The notes under the pieces are model-generated. The model was not told the DNA's origin, did no database searches, and worked only from the letters and a program-made list of their open reading frames with translations. From assembly GCA_016212515.1 (NCBI GenBank), contig JACRFZ010000115.1, positions 1 through 64,000 on the forward strand: a stretch of 64,000 bases of DNA, written 5' to 3'. Position 1 is the first letter of the stretch; the number at the start of each line of letters is the position of its first letter. Positions 55,266 through 64,000 of this stretch are shown here, piece by piece. A program made the position numbers and the translations under genes. The DNA comes from Candidatus Melainabacteria bacterium (GTDB taxonomy: Bacteria; Cyanobacteriota; Vampirovibrionia; Obscuribacterales; Obscuribacteraceae).

Positions 55266-55290
55266 GCTCTAGTCAATGAGGTATATGTAG

Positions 55291-55623
55291 ATGAGCGAAG
55301 CTCCCCAGGTTCCTGCAGAAGGCGCAGTGCCGGTGTTTGTTCTGGAAGGCGAAGACGGGCATTCTTATGAATGCGAATTTCTCGATCGCTTCGATTTTGA
55401 AGAGAATGAATACGCGCTGCTTCTCAAGCTGGCCGAAGAAGGCGCTGAAGAAGAGCTGGATGAAGAAGATCAGACTCTTGTAATAATGCGTGTCTTCGAA
55501 AGAGGCACCGACCTCATTTTCCAGACCATCGACAATGATGAAGAGTTCAATAAAGTGGTGGCCTTTGTAGAAGCAAAAGTGGAAGCCGAGCGGGCTGCCA
55601 TGGACGCCGAAGGCCAGAACTAA
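55291..55623 (+). CDS. DUF1292 family protein
   Basis: This 110-residue acidic protein matches DUF1292 through the core VFVLEGEDGHSYECEFLDRF and LVIMRVFERG. DUF1292 proteins occur in Gram-positive bacteria and cyanobacteria next to diverse genes and their role is unknown. The Glu-rich C-terminus is typical. It lies 25 bp after the K+ channel and before a second, membrane-anchored copy. Confidence 0.85.
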   Translation: MSEAPQVPAEGAVPVFVLEGEDGHSYECEFLDRFDFEENEYALLLKLAEEGAEEELDEEDQTLVIMRVFERGTDLIFQTIDNDEEFNKVVAFVEAKVEAERAAMDAEGQN

Positions 55624-55694
55624 GGAACGCAGTTTCAAGAAATTGAGAGAGGGCACATATTTTGTTGTGCCCTTTCTTGTTTTGCCGAGTAGCT

Positions 55695-56258
55695 ATGGCC
55701 GAAGAACAAAAGCAGCTCCAATCCAAACCCTGGAAGACCTGGCAGTGGGTGTTGGCCTGGTTGGCTTTTGCCGTGATGATGTCCATCACCTTCGGTCTGG
55801 TCGGCCTAATGGTCTACTTTCAGGTGGAGCACGCTCAAACCAATCAAAAGACGCAGGAAGTGCTGGCCGCCATGGGCGAGAAGAATCTGGTTCTGAGCGG
55901 TGATGACGGCAGCTCTTATGAGTGTGAGATAGTCGATACGATTACTTGTTTCAATAAATTGTACGCTGTGCTTAGAAAGATCGCAGAGACGAAAACCGAC
56001 CCTAAGCAGCCTGAGAGCAAAGGGCAATCGACCCGGGGCTCCGGGCAGTCGGAGCTGGTGATAATGCGATTGAGCTTGAGAGACAAAGAGCTTATCTTCA
56101 GCGTCATTGACGACGAGGCGGAATTCGAAAGGGTGACAAACTATTTCCAGCGTACGCAAGAGACGCAGCAACGCCTTCAGAACCTAAAGCAACCCCTCAA
56201 GCAACCCCTGGAATATTTCGAAAACGCAGGCAAAAAACTGTTTCCTGCCCTTAAGTAG
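55695..56258 (+). CDS. Membrane-anchored DUF1292-like protein
   Basis: The 187-residue protein has one membrane helix (about 17-43, VLAWLAFAVMMSITFGLVGL) and a cytoplasmic or periplasmic domain. That domain repeats the DUF1292 core of the previous gene (VLSGDDGSSYECEIVD, then LVIMRLSLRDKELIFSVIDD). A Lys/Gln/Pro-rich tail follows. The shared core shows that it arose by duplication of the neighbour plus gain of an anchor. ATG at 55695 is chosen; a TTG at 55662 would add a hydrophobic leader. Confidence 0.75.
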   Translation: MAEEQKQLQSKPWKTWQWVLAWLAFAVMMSITFGLVGLMVYFQVEHAQTNQKTQEVLAAMGEKNLVLSGDDGSSYECEIVDTITCFNKLYAVLRKIAETKTDPKQPESKGQSTRGSGQSELVIMRLSLRDKELIFSVIDDEAEFERVTNYFQRTQETQQRLQNLKQPLKQPLEYFENAGKKLFPALK

Positions 56259-56259
56259 G

Positions 56260-56736
56260 TCAGCCGCCCAGCAGTAAGGTGGTTGGTTTTTCTATGGTCT
56301 CAGGGTGGCAGATGATGTCTTGCACAATCGCTTCCACCACCACTTCCAGGGGGGCTTTACTGTGGAATTTGCGCTCAGAGCTGAGAGCCTGCGACCACAT
56401 ACCGTCTTCGCCTTTGCCGGTGGCATAAATTGAAATGTAGCGTGCCCCCTTGTGCACGGTGAAAAGCGTTGCTGTCTTCTCAAATTGAGTCCAGGAGTCG
56501 AGTTGCAGCTTGTCGAGGATGAGGGAACCGGGTCCCTCATTTTCATCGGGAGTGGGAATGACAGGCATCGCTTTGCTAAGCATCGAGTGTAGCTGAGCTT
56601 TCCAGTTGTCCACCTGGGCCGTGTCATAAACGCGCAAAGGCGCCGTCTCTACAAAGAAACCGGCCTCGGTTTCGGCCATGGTAGGCAAAATCACTTTCTT
56701 GCCCGGTCCCCAGAGATAGATCTTGATCATATTCAT
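56260..56736 (-). CDS. Conserved-looking protein of unknown function
   Basis: I do not recognise this 158-residue protein. It begins MIKIYLWGPGKKVILPTMAE (from the second ATG), alternates beta and helical patterns, and ends in a helical region with PLEVVVEAIVQDIICHPETI. No signal peptide or membrane helix. Start is ATG at 56736 or 56730. It lies between lysS and the DUF1292 gene, same strand as lysS, 55 bp after it. Confidence 0.65.
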   Translation of the reverse strand: MNMIKIYLWGPGKKVILPTMAETEAGFFVETAPLRVYDTAQVDNWKAQLHSMLSKAMPVIPTPDENEGPGSLILDKLQLDSWTQFEKTATLFTVHKGARYISIYATGKGEDGMWSQALSSERKFHSKAPLEVVVEAIVQDIICHPETIEKPTTLLLGG

Positions 56737-56791
56737 TGTGGCGTTCTTGACCTCGGCCGCTCGACTTTCGTACTGGTTTATTCGTACTGCT

Positions 56792-58309
56792 TTACTGGTG
56801 CTTGATTGGCTTCATGGTGGGGAAGGCAATCACGTCGCGAATGGACGGCGAATCGGTAAGCAGCATCACCAGCCGGTCGATGCCGATGCCGATGCCCATG
56901 GTGGGAGGCATGCCGTATTCCATAGCCATGATGAAATCGAGATCGAGAGGCATGGCTTCTTCATTGCCGGCCGCTTTCTTCTTGGCTTGCTCTTCCAGGC
57001 GCTCTCTTTGATCCTGGGGATCGGAAAGCTCGCTGTAGCCGTTAGCCAGTTCCCGTCCGTAAACGAATAGTTCGAAGCGTTCCACTTCGCCCTGGTTTGT
57101 GCGGTGAATTTTCGTGAGGGGCGAAATTTCCACCGGATGATCCATGAGGAAGGTGGGCTCTATAAGCGTGTGCTCTACTTTGCTTTCGAAAATGGCGTTG
57201 ATGATGTGACCGCGGCTGTCTTTGTTTTCCAGCTCCACTCCCAGCTTCACAGCAGCAGCTTTGGCTTCTTCATTGGTTTTGAGGGTGCTTACATCAAGAC
57301 CGGTTACTTCCTTGATGGCATCGGCCATGCGCAGTCTGCGGAAGGGTTTGGCAAAAGAGATATTTTTGCCCTGATAAACCAGCTCCGCCGTGCCGAGCAG
57401 TTTCTCGGCGATGTAGCGCAGCATTTCCTCGGTGAAATCCATGAGCTGGTTGTAGTCACCGTAGGCGCAATACATCTCGAGCATGGTGAACTCGGGGTTG
57501 TGCCTGGTGCTGATACCTTCGTTTCTGAAGATGCGACCGATCTCGTAGACTCTTTCCATGCCGCCGATGATCATGCGCTTCAGATGCAGTTCGGTGGCGA
57601 TGCGCAGATAGAGATCGATGTCGAGAGCATTGTGGTGGGTGACGAAGGGGCGCGCATCGGCGCCGCCGGCTTCTACCTGCAGGGTTGGTGTTTCCACTTC
57701 CAGATAGCCGTGATCATCGAGGAAGTTGCGCATATGTCTTATGGTCAGGCTGCGTTTGCGCAGAGTGTCGCGCACCTCCGGGTTGGTGATCATATCTACA
57801 TAGCGGTGACGATAGCGTGCTTCTACATCGGTAAAGCCTTCCCAACCGTCCGGCAGGGGCAGAAGCGATTTGCTCAGGATGACCAGGTTTTTGGCCCGTA
57901 CTGAAAGTTCGCCGGCCGGGGTTCTTTTCATGGTGCCGGTGCAGCCCACGAAATCGCCCTTGTCAAGGAGTTTGAGCATATTGAACTGCTCTTCCGGCAA
58001 GCTGTCTTTGTGGCAAAAGAGCTGAATTTTGCCGGAATCGTCGTGAATGTCGGTGAAGAGCCAGTTGTTGCGGCTGTTCATGATGCGTCCGCAGACAGTT
58101 ACCTGATCTTCATTTTCGCTGCCCTTAGGCAGCTCTTTATAGAGTTCTTGCAACTGAGAGGCCAGGTGACTGCGCTCAAATTTATAAGGGTAGGGATTGA
58201 TGCCCAACTCTTTCAATTGACCAAGCTTCTTCAGTCGGTCGGCCTTGAGCTTGCTGACGTCCATTTCCTCTTGTTTAGGAGTTTCGGAGTTGCCAACCAC
58301 CTTGGACAT
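56792..58309 (-). CDS. lysS: Lysyl-tRNA synthetase, class II
   Basis: The 505-residue enzyme charges tRNA-Lys. It has an N-terminal OB-fold (VTVCGRIMNSRNNWLFTDIH) and class II catalytic motifs: motif 1 near RSLTIRHMRNFLDDHGYLEV, motif 2 in YEIGRIFRNEGISTRHNPEF, and motif 3 in PTMGIGIGIDRLVMLLTDSP. The length is standard. It is the first gene of a minus-strand unit, divergent from gyrA. Confidence 0.98.
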   Translation of the reverse strand: MSKVVGNSETPKQEEMDVSKLKADRLKKLGQLKELGINPYPYKFERSHLASQLQELYKELPKGSENEDQVTVCGRIMNSRNNWLFTDIHDDSGKIQLFCHKDSLPEEQFNMLKLLDKGDFVGCTGTMKRTPAGELSVRAKNLVILSKSLLPLPDGWEGFTDVEARYRHRYVDMITNPEVRDTLRKRSLTIRHMRNFLDDHGYLEVETPTLQVEAGGADARPFVTHHNALDIDLYLRIATELHLKRMIIGGMERVYEIGRIFRNEGISTRHNPEFTMLEMYCAYGDYNQLMDFTEEMLRYIAEKLLGTAELVYQGKNISFAKPFRRLRMADAIKEVTGLDVSTLKTNEEAKAAAVKLGVELENKDSRGHIINAIFESKVEHTLIEPTFLMDHPVEISPLTKIHRTNQGEVERFELFVYGRELANGYSELSDPQDQRERLEEQAKKKAAGNEEAMPLDLDFIMAMEYGMPPTMGIGIGIDRLVMLLTDSPSIRDVIAFPTMKPIKHQ

Positions 58310-58717
58310 TAACTTGACCTCTCATATAGATGCGGAAGCTTTATATTGTAGTATCCGCAGTCGATTTAGGCCGCGAGCCGGGCTCTTAACATGCATTTTG
58401 TTACTGAGAGCGGCTTAAGGCGCCGCTTTCTCTCTGGCATACTGCTGTCCTCGGGGCTTTGCTCGGGCAAGCAAAATAGAGAGCCCGATGCCCTGCTTGA
58501 AAGGGCTGGCTGCGCCAACTCCAAGGGCTTTAGTGCTATACTAAACGGCGAGCCCGAGTGAGCTCAGTTTACGGCACTGCCAGGCATACAGGCGCATTTT
58601 AGCTTGTATATCGGGTGGATATCGAAGACCTTTGCAGTCTCAGTTATCTGCAACTGCCCTCGCTATCGACCGTAGCTTTTCAGGTAACGTCAGTCAATTT
58701 TATGGGGTGATTTCACT
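58310..58717. other. Divergent promoter region between lysS and gyrA
   Basis: The 408-bp spacer contains an extended -10 box for gyrA (58534-58542), a hairpin with arms agcggc and gccgct near 58410-58430, and a long untranslated leader before the GTG start. No gene is seen. Confidence 0.5.
58534..58542 (+). promoter_or_regulatory. Extended -10 promoter for gyrA
   Basis: TGCTATACT at 58534-58542 fits an extended -10 element. It would give a leader of about 170 nt before the gyrA start. Confidence 0.45.
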
Positions 58718-61231
58718 GTGACCCAGTCTGGAGGCGGCTCCACCGAGCGCATTATCTCCGTTGAACTACAAGCGGAGATGAAGAAGTCGTTTATCGACTA
58801 CGCCATGTCCGTTATTGTCAGCCGCGCAATTCCCGATGTTCGGGATGGTTTGAAGCCTGTGCACCGCCGCATTATTTACGGCATGTATGAGCTGAATCTG
58901 GCTCCCAATGAGAAGTTCAAGAAGTCTGCCAGGGTAGTGGGCGACGTCATGGGTAAATATCACCCCCACGGCGACTCGGCTATTTACGAAGCCCTGGTGC
59001 GTTTGGCTCAGCCCAGTGCCAGTCGTTATGTGCTGGTCAATGGTCACGGTAACTTCGGTGACCTCGATAACCCCGCTGCCGCCATGCGTTATACCGAGGC
59101 CAAACTGGCTCCGCTCGCCATGGACACCCTGGCCGATATCGAAGCTGAAACCATCGATATGCGCGCTAACTTCGATGGTTCAGCCCAGGAGCCGTCGGTT
59201 CTGCCTTCGAGAGTGCCGATTCTTCTCTTGAACGGCTCCTCCGGAATTGCCGTGGGTATGGCCACCAACATTCCGCCCCACAACCTTACCGAAGTCATCA
59301 ACGGCACCATCGCTAAAATCGACAATCCCGAGCTGACATCAAGAGAGTTGATGCAGTGGATCAAAGGACCGGACTTCCCGTCGGGAGGCATCATCCTTGG
59401 TACCGAGGGCATTATCGAAGCTTACACCACAGGCCGTGGCTCGGTGCCAGTGCGTGGGCAGGCCACCATCGAGCAGATTCCCGGTTCCGGCGGCAGACAG
59501 TCCCGCATGGGCATCGTGGTTACTTCTCTGCCATATATGGTTGGACCGGAAGCTTTCACCAAGCGTGTGGCCGAACTTGTCAGAGACGAGAAGCTGACCG
59601 GCATTTCCGATGTCAACGACGAGACCGACCGTACCGGTCTGCGTGTTGTTATCGAACTGAAGCGCGACGCTCATCCGGAAGTGGTCCTCAATAATCTTTA
59701 TAAGCACACTCAGTTGCAGGGATCTTTCCCCGTCAACACCCTGGCTCTGGTCAAGGGGCGCCCTGCCACTCTCCAGCTTTCCGACATGCTGCAAGAGTTC
59801 ATCGATCACCGCGTCGATGTGGTGACCAGACGTACTCGCTACCTCCTGCGCAAAGCGGAAGATCGCGCCCACATTTTGGCCGGCTATTTGATCGCCATGG
59901 GCAGAATCGAAGAAGTCATTGCCACCATTCGTAAGGCGGATTCTACGGAAGAAGCAAGAACTCAGCTCATCGCTAAGTTCAGCCTCGACGAAGTGCAGGC
60001 CAATGCTATTCTCGAAATGCAGCTCAGACGCCTGACCGGATTGGAAAGAGGCAAGGTCGAGAAAGAGCATGCCGAACTTTTGGTCAAGATTGCCGACTAC
60101 AAAGAGATTCTGCAGGACAGGCAGCGGGTGCTGAACATCATCAAAGACGAGCTGGTGGATGTACGCGACACCTTCAAAGACTTGAACGGTGAAAAGGATG
60201 CCCGTCGCACCATCATCGAAGCCGGCGCCAACGACAGTGAGTTGTCTGCGAAAGACCTCACTCCCAATGAGCCCATGGCTATCTTTATCACCAAGCAAGA
60301 CTACATCAAGCGTATTTCCCTTGATACCTTCCGTCGTCAGCGTCGCAATACACGCGGAGTCACGGGTATGAAGACCCGCGATGAAGACGACTTGCAGCAC
60401 TTCTTTGTGGCCAATATGCATGACCGCCTGCTGGTCTTCACCAACCGTGGTCAGGTCTATTCTCTGGAAGTTATGGATCTGCCGGAAGGCGGAAGATCGG
60501 CTAAAGGACTGGCTCTCGTTAACCTCTTGCCTATATCGCAAGAAGAGACCGTCACCACTGTTATTCCTGTGGCCAGCTTTGATCCGGACAGCTACCTGAT
60601 TATGCTCACCCATCAGGCTTATATCAAGAAAGTGCAGATGTCCGACTTCGCCAACATAAGAAGAAACGGCATCATCGCCATTACCTTGAGTGACGGCGAT
60701 CAGTTGGGTTGGGTGCGGCCGTCCAGCGGCAAGTCTGATGTCATCATCGGTACCAGCGAAGGCATGTGCATTCGCTACTCTGAAGATGAGCTGCGCCCGC
60801 TTGGCCGTTCGGCACGGGGCGTCAGAGCCATTACTTTGAGAGAAGGCGACAAGATTGTCGGCTTCGACGCCATCGAACCTTCGGAAGGCAATTACATTCT
60901 GGTTGTCACCAACGATGGTTTCGGCAAGCGCGTTCGCATCGAAGAGTTCCGTCAACAGGGACGAGGCGGTATCGGACTAATAGGCACCAAGTTCAAGAAT
61001 GCCCAGTCCCGGTTGGCCAGTCTGCGTGTCGTCAAGCCCGGTGAAGAGATGATGATTGCCACCGCTAATGGTGTGGTGGTCAGACAGAACATCGACGATA
61101 TTTCTACCCAGGGACGTATGGCGACCGGTGTGCGCTTGCAGCAACTGGGTGAGGATGATGCGGTGGTCTCGGTGACACCTATCGTGGAACCCTCTCCGGA
61201 TGCCGACCAGGCTGATAACGGCGCTGAGTAA
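58718..61231 (+). CDS. gyrA: DNA gyrase subunit A
   Basis: GyrA cuts and rejoins DNA in gyrase. The 837-residue protein opens [21 protein letters not shown], has the catalytic Tyr in [10 protein letters not shown] (Y125), and a quinolone-determining region [15 protein letters not shown] with Ser87 and Glu91 at the two classic resistance positions. The GyrA-box appears as QQGRGGIG in the C-terminal beta-pinwheel, which separates it from ParC. GTG start at 58718. A perfect bidirectional terminator follows. Confidence 0.97.
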   Translation: MTQSGGGSTERIISVELQAEMKKSFIDYAMSVIVSRAIPDVRDGLKPVHRRIIYGMYELNLAPNEKFKKSARVVGDVMGKYHPHGDSAIYEALVRLAQPSASRYVLVNGHGNFGDLDNPAAAMRYTEAKLAPLAMDTLADIEAETIDMRANFDGSAQEPSVLPSRVPILLLNGSSGIAVGMATNIPPHNLTEVINGTIAKIDNPELTSRELMQWIKGPDFPSGGIILGTEGIIEAYTTGRGSVPVRGQATIEQIPGSGGRQSRMGIVVTSLPYMVGPEAFTKRVAELVRDEKLTGISDVNDETDRTGLRVVIELKRDAHPEVVLNNLYKHTQLQGSFPVNTLALVKGRPATLQLSDMLQEFIDHRVDVVTRRTRYLLRKAEDRAHILAGYLIAMGRIEEVIATIRKADSTEEARTQLIAKFSLDEVQANAILEMQLRRLTGLERGKVEKEHAELLVKIADYKEILQDRQRVLNIIKDELVDVRDTFKDLNGEKDARRTIIEAGANDSELSAKDLTPNEPMAIFITKQDYIKRISLDTFRRQRRNTRGVTGMKTRDEDDLQHFFVANMHDRLLVFTNRGQVYSLEVMDLPEGGRSAKGLALVNLLPISQEETVTTVIPVASFDPDSYLIMLTHQAYIKKVQMSDFANIRRNGIIAITLSDGDQLGWVRPSSGKSDVIIGTSEGMCIRYSEDELRPLGRSARGVRAITLREGDKIVGFDAIEPSEGNYILVVTNDGFGKRVRIEEFRQQGRGGIGLIGTKFKNAQSRLASLRVVKPGEEMMIATANGVVVRQNIDDISTQGRMATGVRLQQLGEDDAVVSVTPIVEPSPDADQADNGAE

Positions 61232-61257
61232 GAGCTTCTTGCCAGAGCGATCAATGC

Positions 61258-61289
61258 AAAAGGCGTGACCACACCAGGTCACGCCTTTT
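61258..61289. terminator. Bidirectional terminator after gyrA
   Basis: A perfect 13-bp stem aaaaggcgtgacc/ggtcacgcctttt (61258-61270 with 61277-61289) closes a 6-nt loop. It serves gyrA and the convergent minus-strand gene. Confidence 0.9.
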
Positions 61290-61321
61290 GGCTAAAGTTA
61301 CAAAGCCCGGTTGCGGGGCTC

Positions 61322-61603
61322 TCAGGAGAGATGCTCCAGGCACTTATCTACTGACTGGCCGGTTTGTTTGCATTTGGAAATGCACCAGTTTATGGAAAGC
61401 TGTCTGGCCAGAGCGAGATTACCGGCTGAGGTTGGCCTGCCGTTGAAAAACTTGCCGAGTAGATTTTCAAGTTCCCATTGATGGGCCTTGAGTGCCGGCG
61501 GCAGGCTGACCACGAAGGCACCACTTTCGGACACTGAAAGAAGTTCGGCCGTACCCGTGGTCGGCATAACTGAAGTTGAATATTGGCCCAGCATCGTACT
61601 CAT
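61322..61603 (-). CDS. Small protein with conserved-looking Cys pattern, unknown
   Basis: From the ATG at 61603, behind a gagga site, this 93-residue protein has no signal peptide. It has an N-terminal polar segment, a central AFVVSLPPALKAHQWELENL and a C-terminal CISKCKQTGQSVDKC, with three cysteines. I do not recognise a family. A start further upstream at 61660 is less likely. It is convergent with gyrA. Confidence 0.55.
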   Translation of the reverse strand: MSTMLGQYSTSVMPTTGTAELLSVSESGAFVVSLPPALKAHQWELENLLGKFFNGRPTSAGNLALARQLSINWCISKCKQTGQSVDKCLEHLS

Positions 61604-61737
61604 GTGATTCCTCGTTCTTCGGCGTTTTTGGAAGGCAAGTACTAAAAAAAGAATTTGCAAGAGACCGATATTTGAATGACTCTTTGCAAGTTTCTTCCGG
61701 TATAAGCTGCTTTCTGAAACATACCTAAACTATATAC

Positions 61738-61750
61738 CGTTATCATAACG
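61738..61750. promoter_or_regulatory. Candidate operator palindrome
   Basis: Perfect inverted repeat cgttat-c-ataacg lying upstream of the small Cys gene at 61603, in an AT-rich setting. No known regulator is assigned. Confidence 0.35.
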
Positions 61751-61788
61751 TTACGTCATGTTTTTTTACAACCCCGGTAATTCCCATA

Positions 61789-61971
61789 TTAGGCTGATTT
61801 TGGCACTTGGAAATGGGAATATTCCCAGGCTTTCCCCTTGGCAGTTTTGCGCTTCGGCAAAGTTCCGACAAAGACTGAGCGGATGCTCCTCAGCTTTTCA
61901 CCCATGGTTCCGGCAAATTCACCCGTAAGGTTGACGGTACCGCCACGCCGGTCCTGGGCATAAACAGTCAT
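61789..61971 (-). CDS. Possible 60-residue basic protein
   Basis: From ATG 61971 the frame encodes a basic, protein-like sequence (TVNLTGEFAGTMGEK, then AKGKAWEYSHFQVPKSA) with third-position base use like the neighbouring genes. No clear ribosome-binding site precedes it. It is head to head with the LRV gene 48 bp away. It may be a false call. Confidence 0.3.
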   Translation of the reverse strand: MTVYAQDRRGGTVNLTGEFAGTMGEKLRSIRSVFVGTLPKRKTAKGKAWEYSHFQVPKSA

Positions 61972-62018
61972 CAGGTGCTGGTTTTGGTTCCAAATTTTGA
62001 AATTTAAGAGGTCGGAAA

Positions 62019-62522
62019 ATGGTTGAGAATGAGTTTTCGCAAGGGAAGCCTGAGAACGAAGTCGGAAAGGAAGGTTCTTCAGTCCTGGAGATGCGGCATT
62101 CAGAGGATACACACGTCAGACGAATAGTAGCCGGCAACCCGAACACACCACTTGCGGTGCTGACGCGACTGGCTGACGATTTGTCATACCATGTGCGCCG
62201 GGCTGTGGCTGAGAATCCTCGCAGCGGCGATGCTCTTTTGATGTACCTGGCCTCGGACGGCAGCTCGGAGGTACGTATGGCCGTTGCCGAAAACCGCAAT
62301 ACAAATTTGCTTACTCTGCGGCAACTAGCCGAGGATGGCTGTGACGACGTGCGCTATGGTCTGGCCGAATGCCCCCATGTGCCGGCCGAGATTCTCTTGC
62401 GTCTGGCGGAAGACGATAATCCTTATGTGCGTTTTCGCTCCATGAAAACCATGCAGCTACTTGGACTGCCCGGTAAACTCTGTCTCTTGACGGGGCGCCC
62501 CCTGCATCGTCTCTACGGTTGA
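62019..62522 (+). CDS. Leucine-rich-repeat variant (LRV/HEAT-like) repeat protein
   Basis: The ATG at 62019 follows aagaggtcgg. The 167-residue protein consists of at least four helical repeats of about 24-25 residues of the form VRxxVAxNPxTPxxxLxxLADD: RRIVAGNPNTPLAVLTRLAD, RRAVAENPRSGDALLMYLAS, RMAVAENRNTNLLTLRQLAE, RYGLAECPHVPAEILLRLAE. This is the leucine-rich repeat variant pattern, first known next to an iron-sulfur domain in a nitrogen-fixation-linked protein. It is probably a small protein-binding solenoid. Confidence 0.8.
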   Translation: MVENEFSQGKPENEVGKEGSSVLEMRHSEDTHVRRIVAGNPNTPLAVLTRLADDLSYHVRRAVAENPRSGDALLMYLASDGSSEVRMAVAENRNTNLLTLRQLAEDGCDDVRYGLAECPHVPAEILLRLAEDDNPYVRFRSMKTMQLLGLPGKLCLLTGRPLHRLYG

Positions 62523-62542
62523 AGCGCTTAGAGCCATGACAA

Positions 62543-62572
62543 AAAGCCGCCCCTCCTGACAGGGGCGGCTTT
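62543..62572. terminator. Bidirectional terminator between the LRV gene and the response regulator
   Basis: A perfect 12-bp GC-rich stem (62543-62554 with 62561-62572) closes a cctgac loop, with A-run and T-run at its ends. Confidence 0.9.
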
Positions 62573-62591
62573 CTTTCGGCAACTTTCTGAC

Positions 62592-63266
62592 TTAGCGGGA
62601 GGGCTCTTCTTCTCTCAGCACGTAGCCTTCACCACGCACGGTTTGAATGAGGCGCTTGGAGCTGGCATCTTCCAGCTTGGAACGCAGGTAACGGATATAG
62701 ACTTCGATGACGTTTGATTCGCCGATGAAGTCATAGCCCCATACTTTGTCGAAAATGAACTCACGAGAAAGCACTTGCTCGGGATACTGCATGAACAGTC
62801 TGAGCAGGTCGAATTCTTTGGCTCTCAGATCAAGCTGACGCTCGCCTCTTTTGACGATACGGTTCAATTGGTCCATCCACAAGTCGGCATAAGTAAGAAT
62901 GCCTTCCTGAGGCTTACGGCGCATCACAGCGCGAATTCTGGCCAGGAGTTCTTCTGTGGCAAAGGGCTTGGTCAAGTAGTCGTCGGCACCACTGTCGAGG
63001 CCGCTGACGCGGTCTTGCACGCCGTCTTTGGCGGTGAGCATGATCACCGGAACTTTAGACATGCCGCGCAGACGCTTACAAACTTCAATGCCGTCCAGTC
63101 CTGGGAGCATCACGTCGAGGAGAACAAGGTCAGGCTGGTCTTTCTTGAAAAGGTCGAGACCTTGATTACCATCGTGAGCCACGGATACTTGATAGCCTTC
63201 ATAACCCAGCTCTAGCTCGATGAGACGAGCGATGTTTACGTCGTCTTCAATGATCAGGATTTTCAA
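62592..63266 (-). CDS. OmpR/PhoB-family response regulator
   Basis: The 224-residue protein has a receiver domain (acidic pocket IIEDD, phospho-acceptor D51 in LVLLDVMLPG, conserved Thr in IMLTAKD and Lys in LTKPF) and a winged-helix DNA-binding domain with EFDLLRLFMQYPEQVLSREF and VEVYIRYLRSKLE. The TTG at 63266 is chosen as start because it gives the normal N-terminus LKILIIEDD and has gaggt upstream; starts up to 63395 would add an unlikely tail. No sensor kinase is adjacent. In cyanobacteria the comparable regulator RpaB often acts with an unlinked kinase. Confidence 0.93.
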   Translation of the reverse strand: MKILIIEDDVNIARLIELELGYEGYQVSVAHDGNQGLDLFKKDQPDLVLLDVMLPGLDGIEVCKRLRGMSKVPVIMLTAKDGVQDRVSGLDSGADDYLTKPFATEELLARIRAVMRRKPQEGILTYADLWMDQLNRIVKRGERQLDLRAKEFDLLRLFMQYPEQVLSREFIFDKVWGYDFIGESNVIEVYIRYLRSKLEDASSKRLIQTVRGEGYVLREEEPSR

Positions 63267-63436
63267 CGGACATACCTCACATGCACTTACCACGGTTAAT
63301 ATTAACCCCCGTTCAATATGGCATGATCTAATCTTTTTGTCCAACCTTCTTAAATTTGTTACAGGAAGAGCCGAAAGCCAAGCTGGGTCGGGCATTGACC
63401 CAGTTAATCTTTACTAGAAGCAGCGAGAATTTCCCT

Positions 63437-64000
63437 GTGGGAAAGTCAAAAAAGAAAAGCCGAAAATCAAGTGCCCCTGGCAACCAGGGGGAATTAAAGG
63501 GGGATGCTGCCGGGCAGGAACCCATATTCCTGGATTTGGAGGCAACTGGTAAGGGAGAGGGCTTGCTTTTTCCCTTTAATGAGAAGGCACTTGCTCAACT
63601 TGCCCGCGGAACGGCCGTCGTCATCGCTACCTGCCTGGCCCTGCCTGACGCCATCGCCCTCATTCCTAACGCCACATCGCCGGTCTCCTGGGCCATACGA
63701 GTTATTGGAGTGTGGACCATTGCGTCCGTGGCCTGGTTTGTGGGCTTCCTCTTTCTCACGGGCATTTTTAAACTGATCTCCGGCGGCGTTTTGCTCACCA
63801 GCAAGGGTTTGAAACTATCGCGCTTCGACAGGCTCATTCCCTACAACTGCATCCATAGCATTTTGCTTGAGCCCAACCATGTCTTTACCCGTCTCTTCTC
63901 TCTGCCTGATACAGCCAGAAGGCTGACCATACTGTTTGACCTTGGTTTCGGCGGCAAACTGGTGAAGAGTTTCCTCTTCCCCAATTTTGTTCCTTCCTTC
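63437..64000 (+). CDS. N-terminal part of a membrane protein cut by the window end
   Basis: An open frame runs from GTG 63437 to the window edge (188 codons seen). TTG 63395 is an alternative start. A Lys-rich N-terminus and a linker are followed by two membrane helices (about 60-80, GTAVVIATCLALPDAIALIP, and about 88-110) and then a soluble region with GGVLLTSKGLKLSRFDRLIP and IHSILLEPNHVF. That region looks like the start of a PH-like or ABC-independent membrane domain, but I cannot name it. It is divergent from the response regulator gene. Confidence 0.6.
   Translation, partial: MGKSKKKSRKSSAPGNQGELKGDAAGQEPIFLDLEATGKGEGLLFPFNEKALAQLARGTAVVIATCLALPDAIALIPNATSPVSWAIRVIGVWTIASVAWFVGFLFLTGIFKLISGGVLLTSKGLKLSRFDRLIPYNCIHSILLEPNHVFTRLFSLPDTARRLTILFDLGFGGKLVKSFLFPNFVPSF

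Larger units (their letters stand above)
61604..62018. other. Intergenic region with a palindrome and a possible small gene
   Basis: The region between two divergent genes holds a 13-bp palindrome cgttatcataacg (61738-61750) suited to a dimeric repressor, an AT-rich stretch before it, and a possible 60-codon gene on the minus strand at 61789-61971. Confidence 0.45.

Noticed and set aside
59339-60955. A 538-codon open frame antisense to gyrA
   Set aside because: It mirrors the gyrA codons, has no protein-like motifs, and gyrA itself is certain.

Overview
The window looks like chromosomal DNA of a Gram-negative, cyanobacteria-related heterotroph. My best guess is the non-photosynthetic Melainabacteria/Vampirovibrionia side of that phylum, near the Obscuribacterales. 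This is an inference from gene content: the ATP synthase beta and epsilon genes stand apart from the rest of the F1Fo genes, as in cyanobacteria; secreted caspase-like peptidases are tandemly duplicated; GTP-type PEP carboxykinase and many secreted TPR or unknown proteins are present; no photosynthesis gene is seen. No sequence search was possible. TTG and GTG starts are common. I found no insertion sequence, integrase, rRNA or CRISPR array.

Layout. 1-4.8 kb: tail of a small membrane protein, an E1-like adenylyltransferase, a secreted Het-C/VWA7-like protein, a DEDDh exonuclease fused to a WYL domain, a secreted TPR protein, and pyrE. 5.1-8.1 kb: a C26 amidohydrolase coupled to a sugar epimerase, a tRNA with anticodon CAT, and a secreted TonB-C-like protein. 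8.2-15.8 kb: tilS, ftsH, an amidase_3 protein, an aldehyde dehydrogenase and an XRE-PAS regulator. 16.1-30.0 kb: a compact de novo purine operon, purF-C-D-N-L-Q-M-H-E-K, with a NAGPA-type protein at its end. Only purB is missing from the IMP pathway, and PurS appears fused to PurL. 30.0-30.9 kb: a gene-poor gap with a possible small RNA.

30.9-43.7 kb is accessory: an MFS exporter, a glycosyltransferase-methyltransferase fusion followed by a UbiA-type prenyltransferase, a sensor kinase, TPR, repeat-rich and L,D-transpeptidase proteins, and several unknown proteins. 43.9-48.6 kb holds three tandem exported caspase-like peptidases, the most striking system here. 48.7-64 kb returns to housekeeping genes: pckG, atpD-clpP-like-atpC, a K+ channel, a DUF1292 pair, lysS and gyrA, followed by small unknown genes, an OmpR-type response regulator and a membrane protein cut by the window end.

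The purine operon carries PRPP to IMP apart from the PurB step, and pyrE uses the same PRPP pool. tilS and ftsH keep their common bacterial adjacency. The envelope genes (amidase, L,D-transpeptidase, glycosyltransferase fusion, secreted TPR proteins, caspases) suggest a cell that invests heavily in exported and cell-surface proteins.
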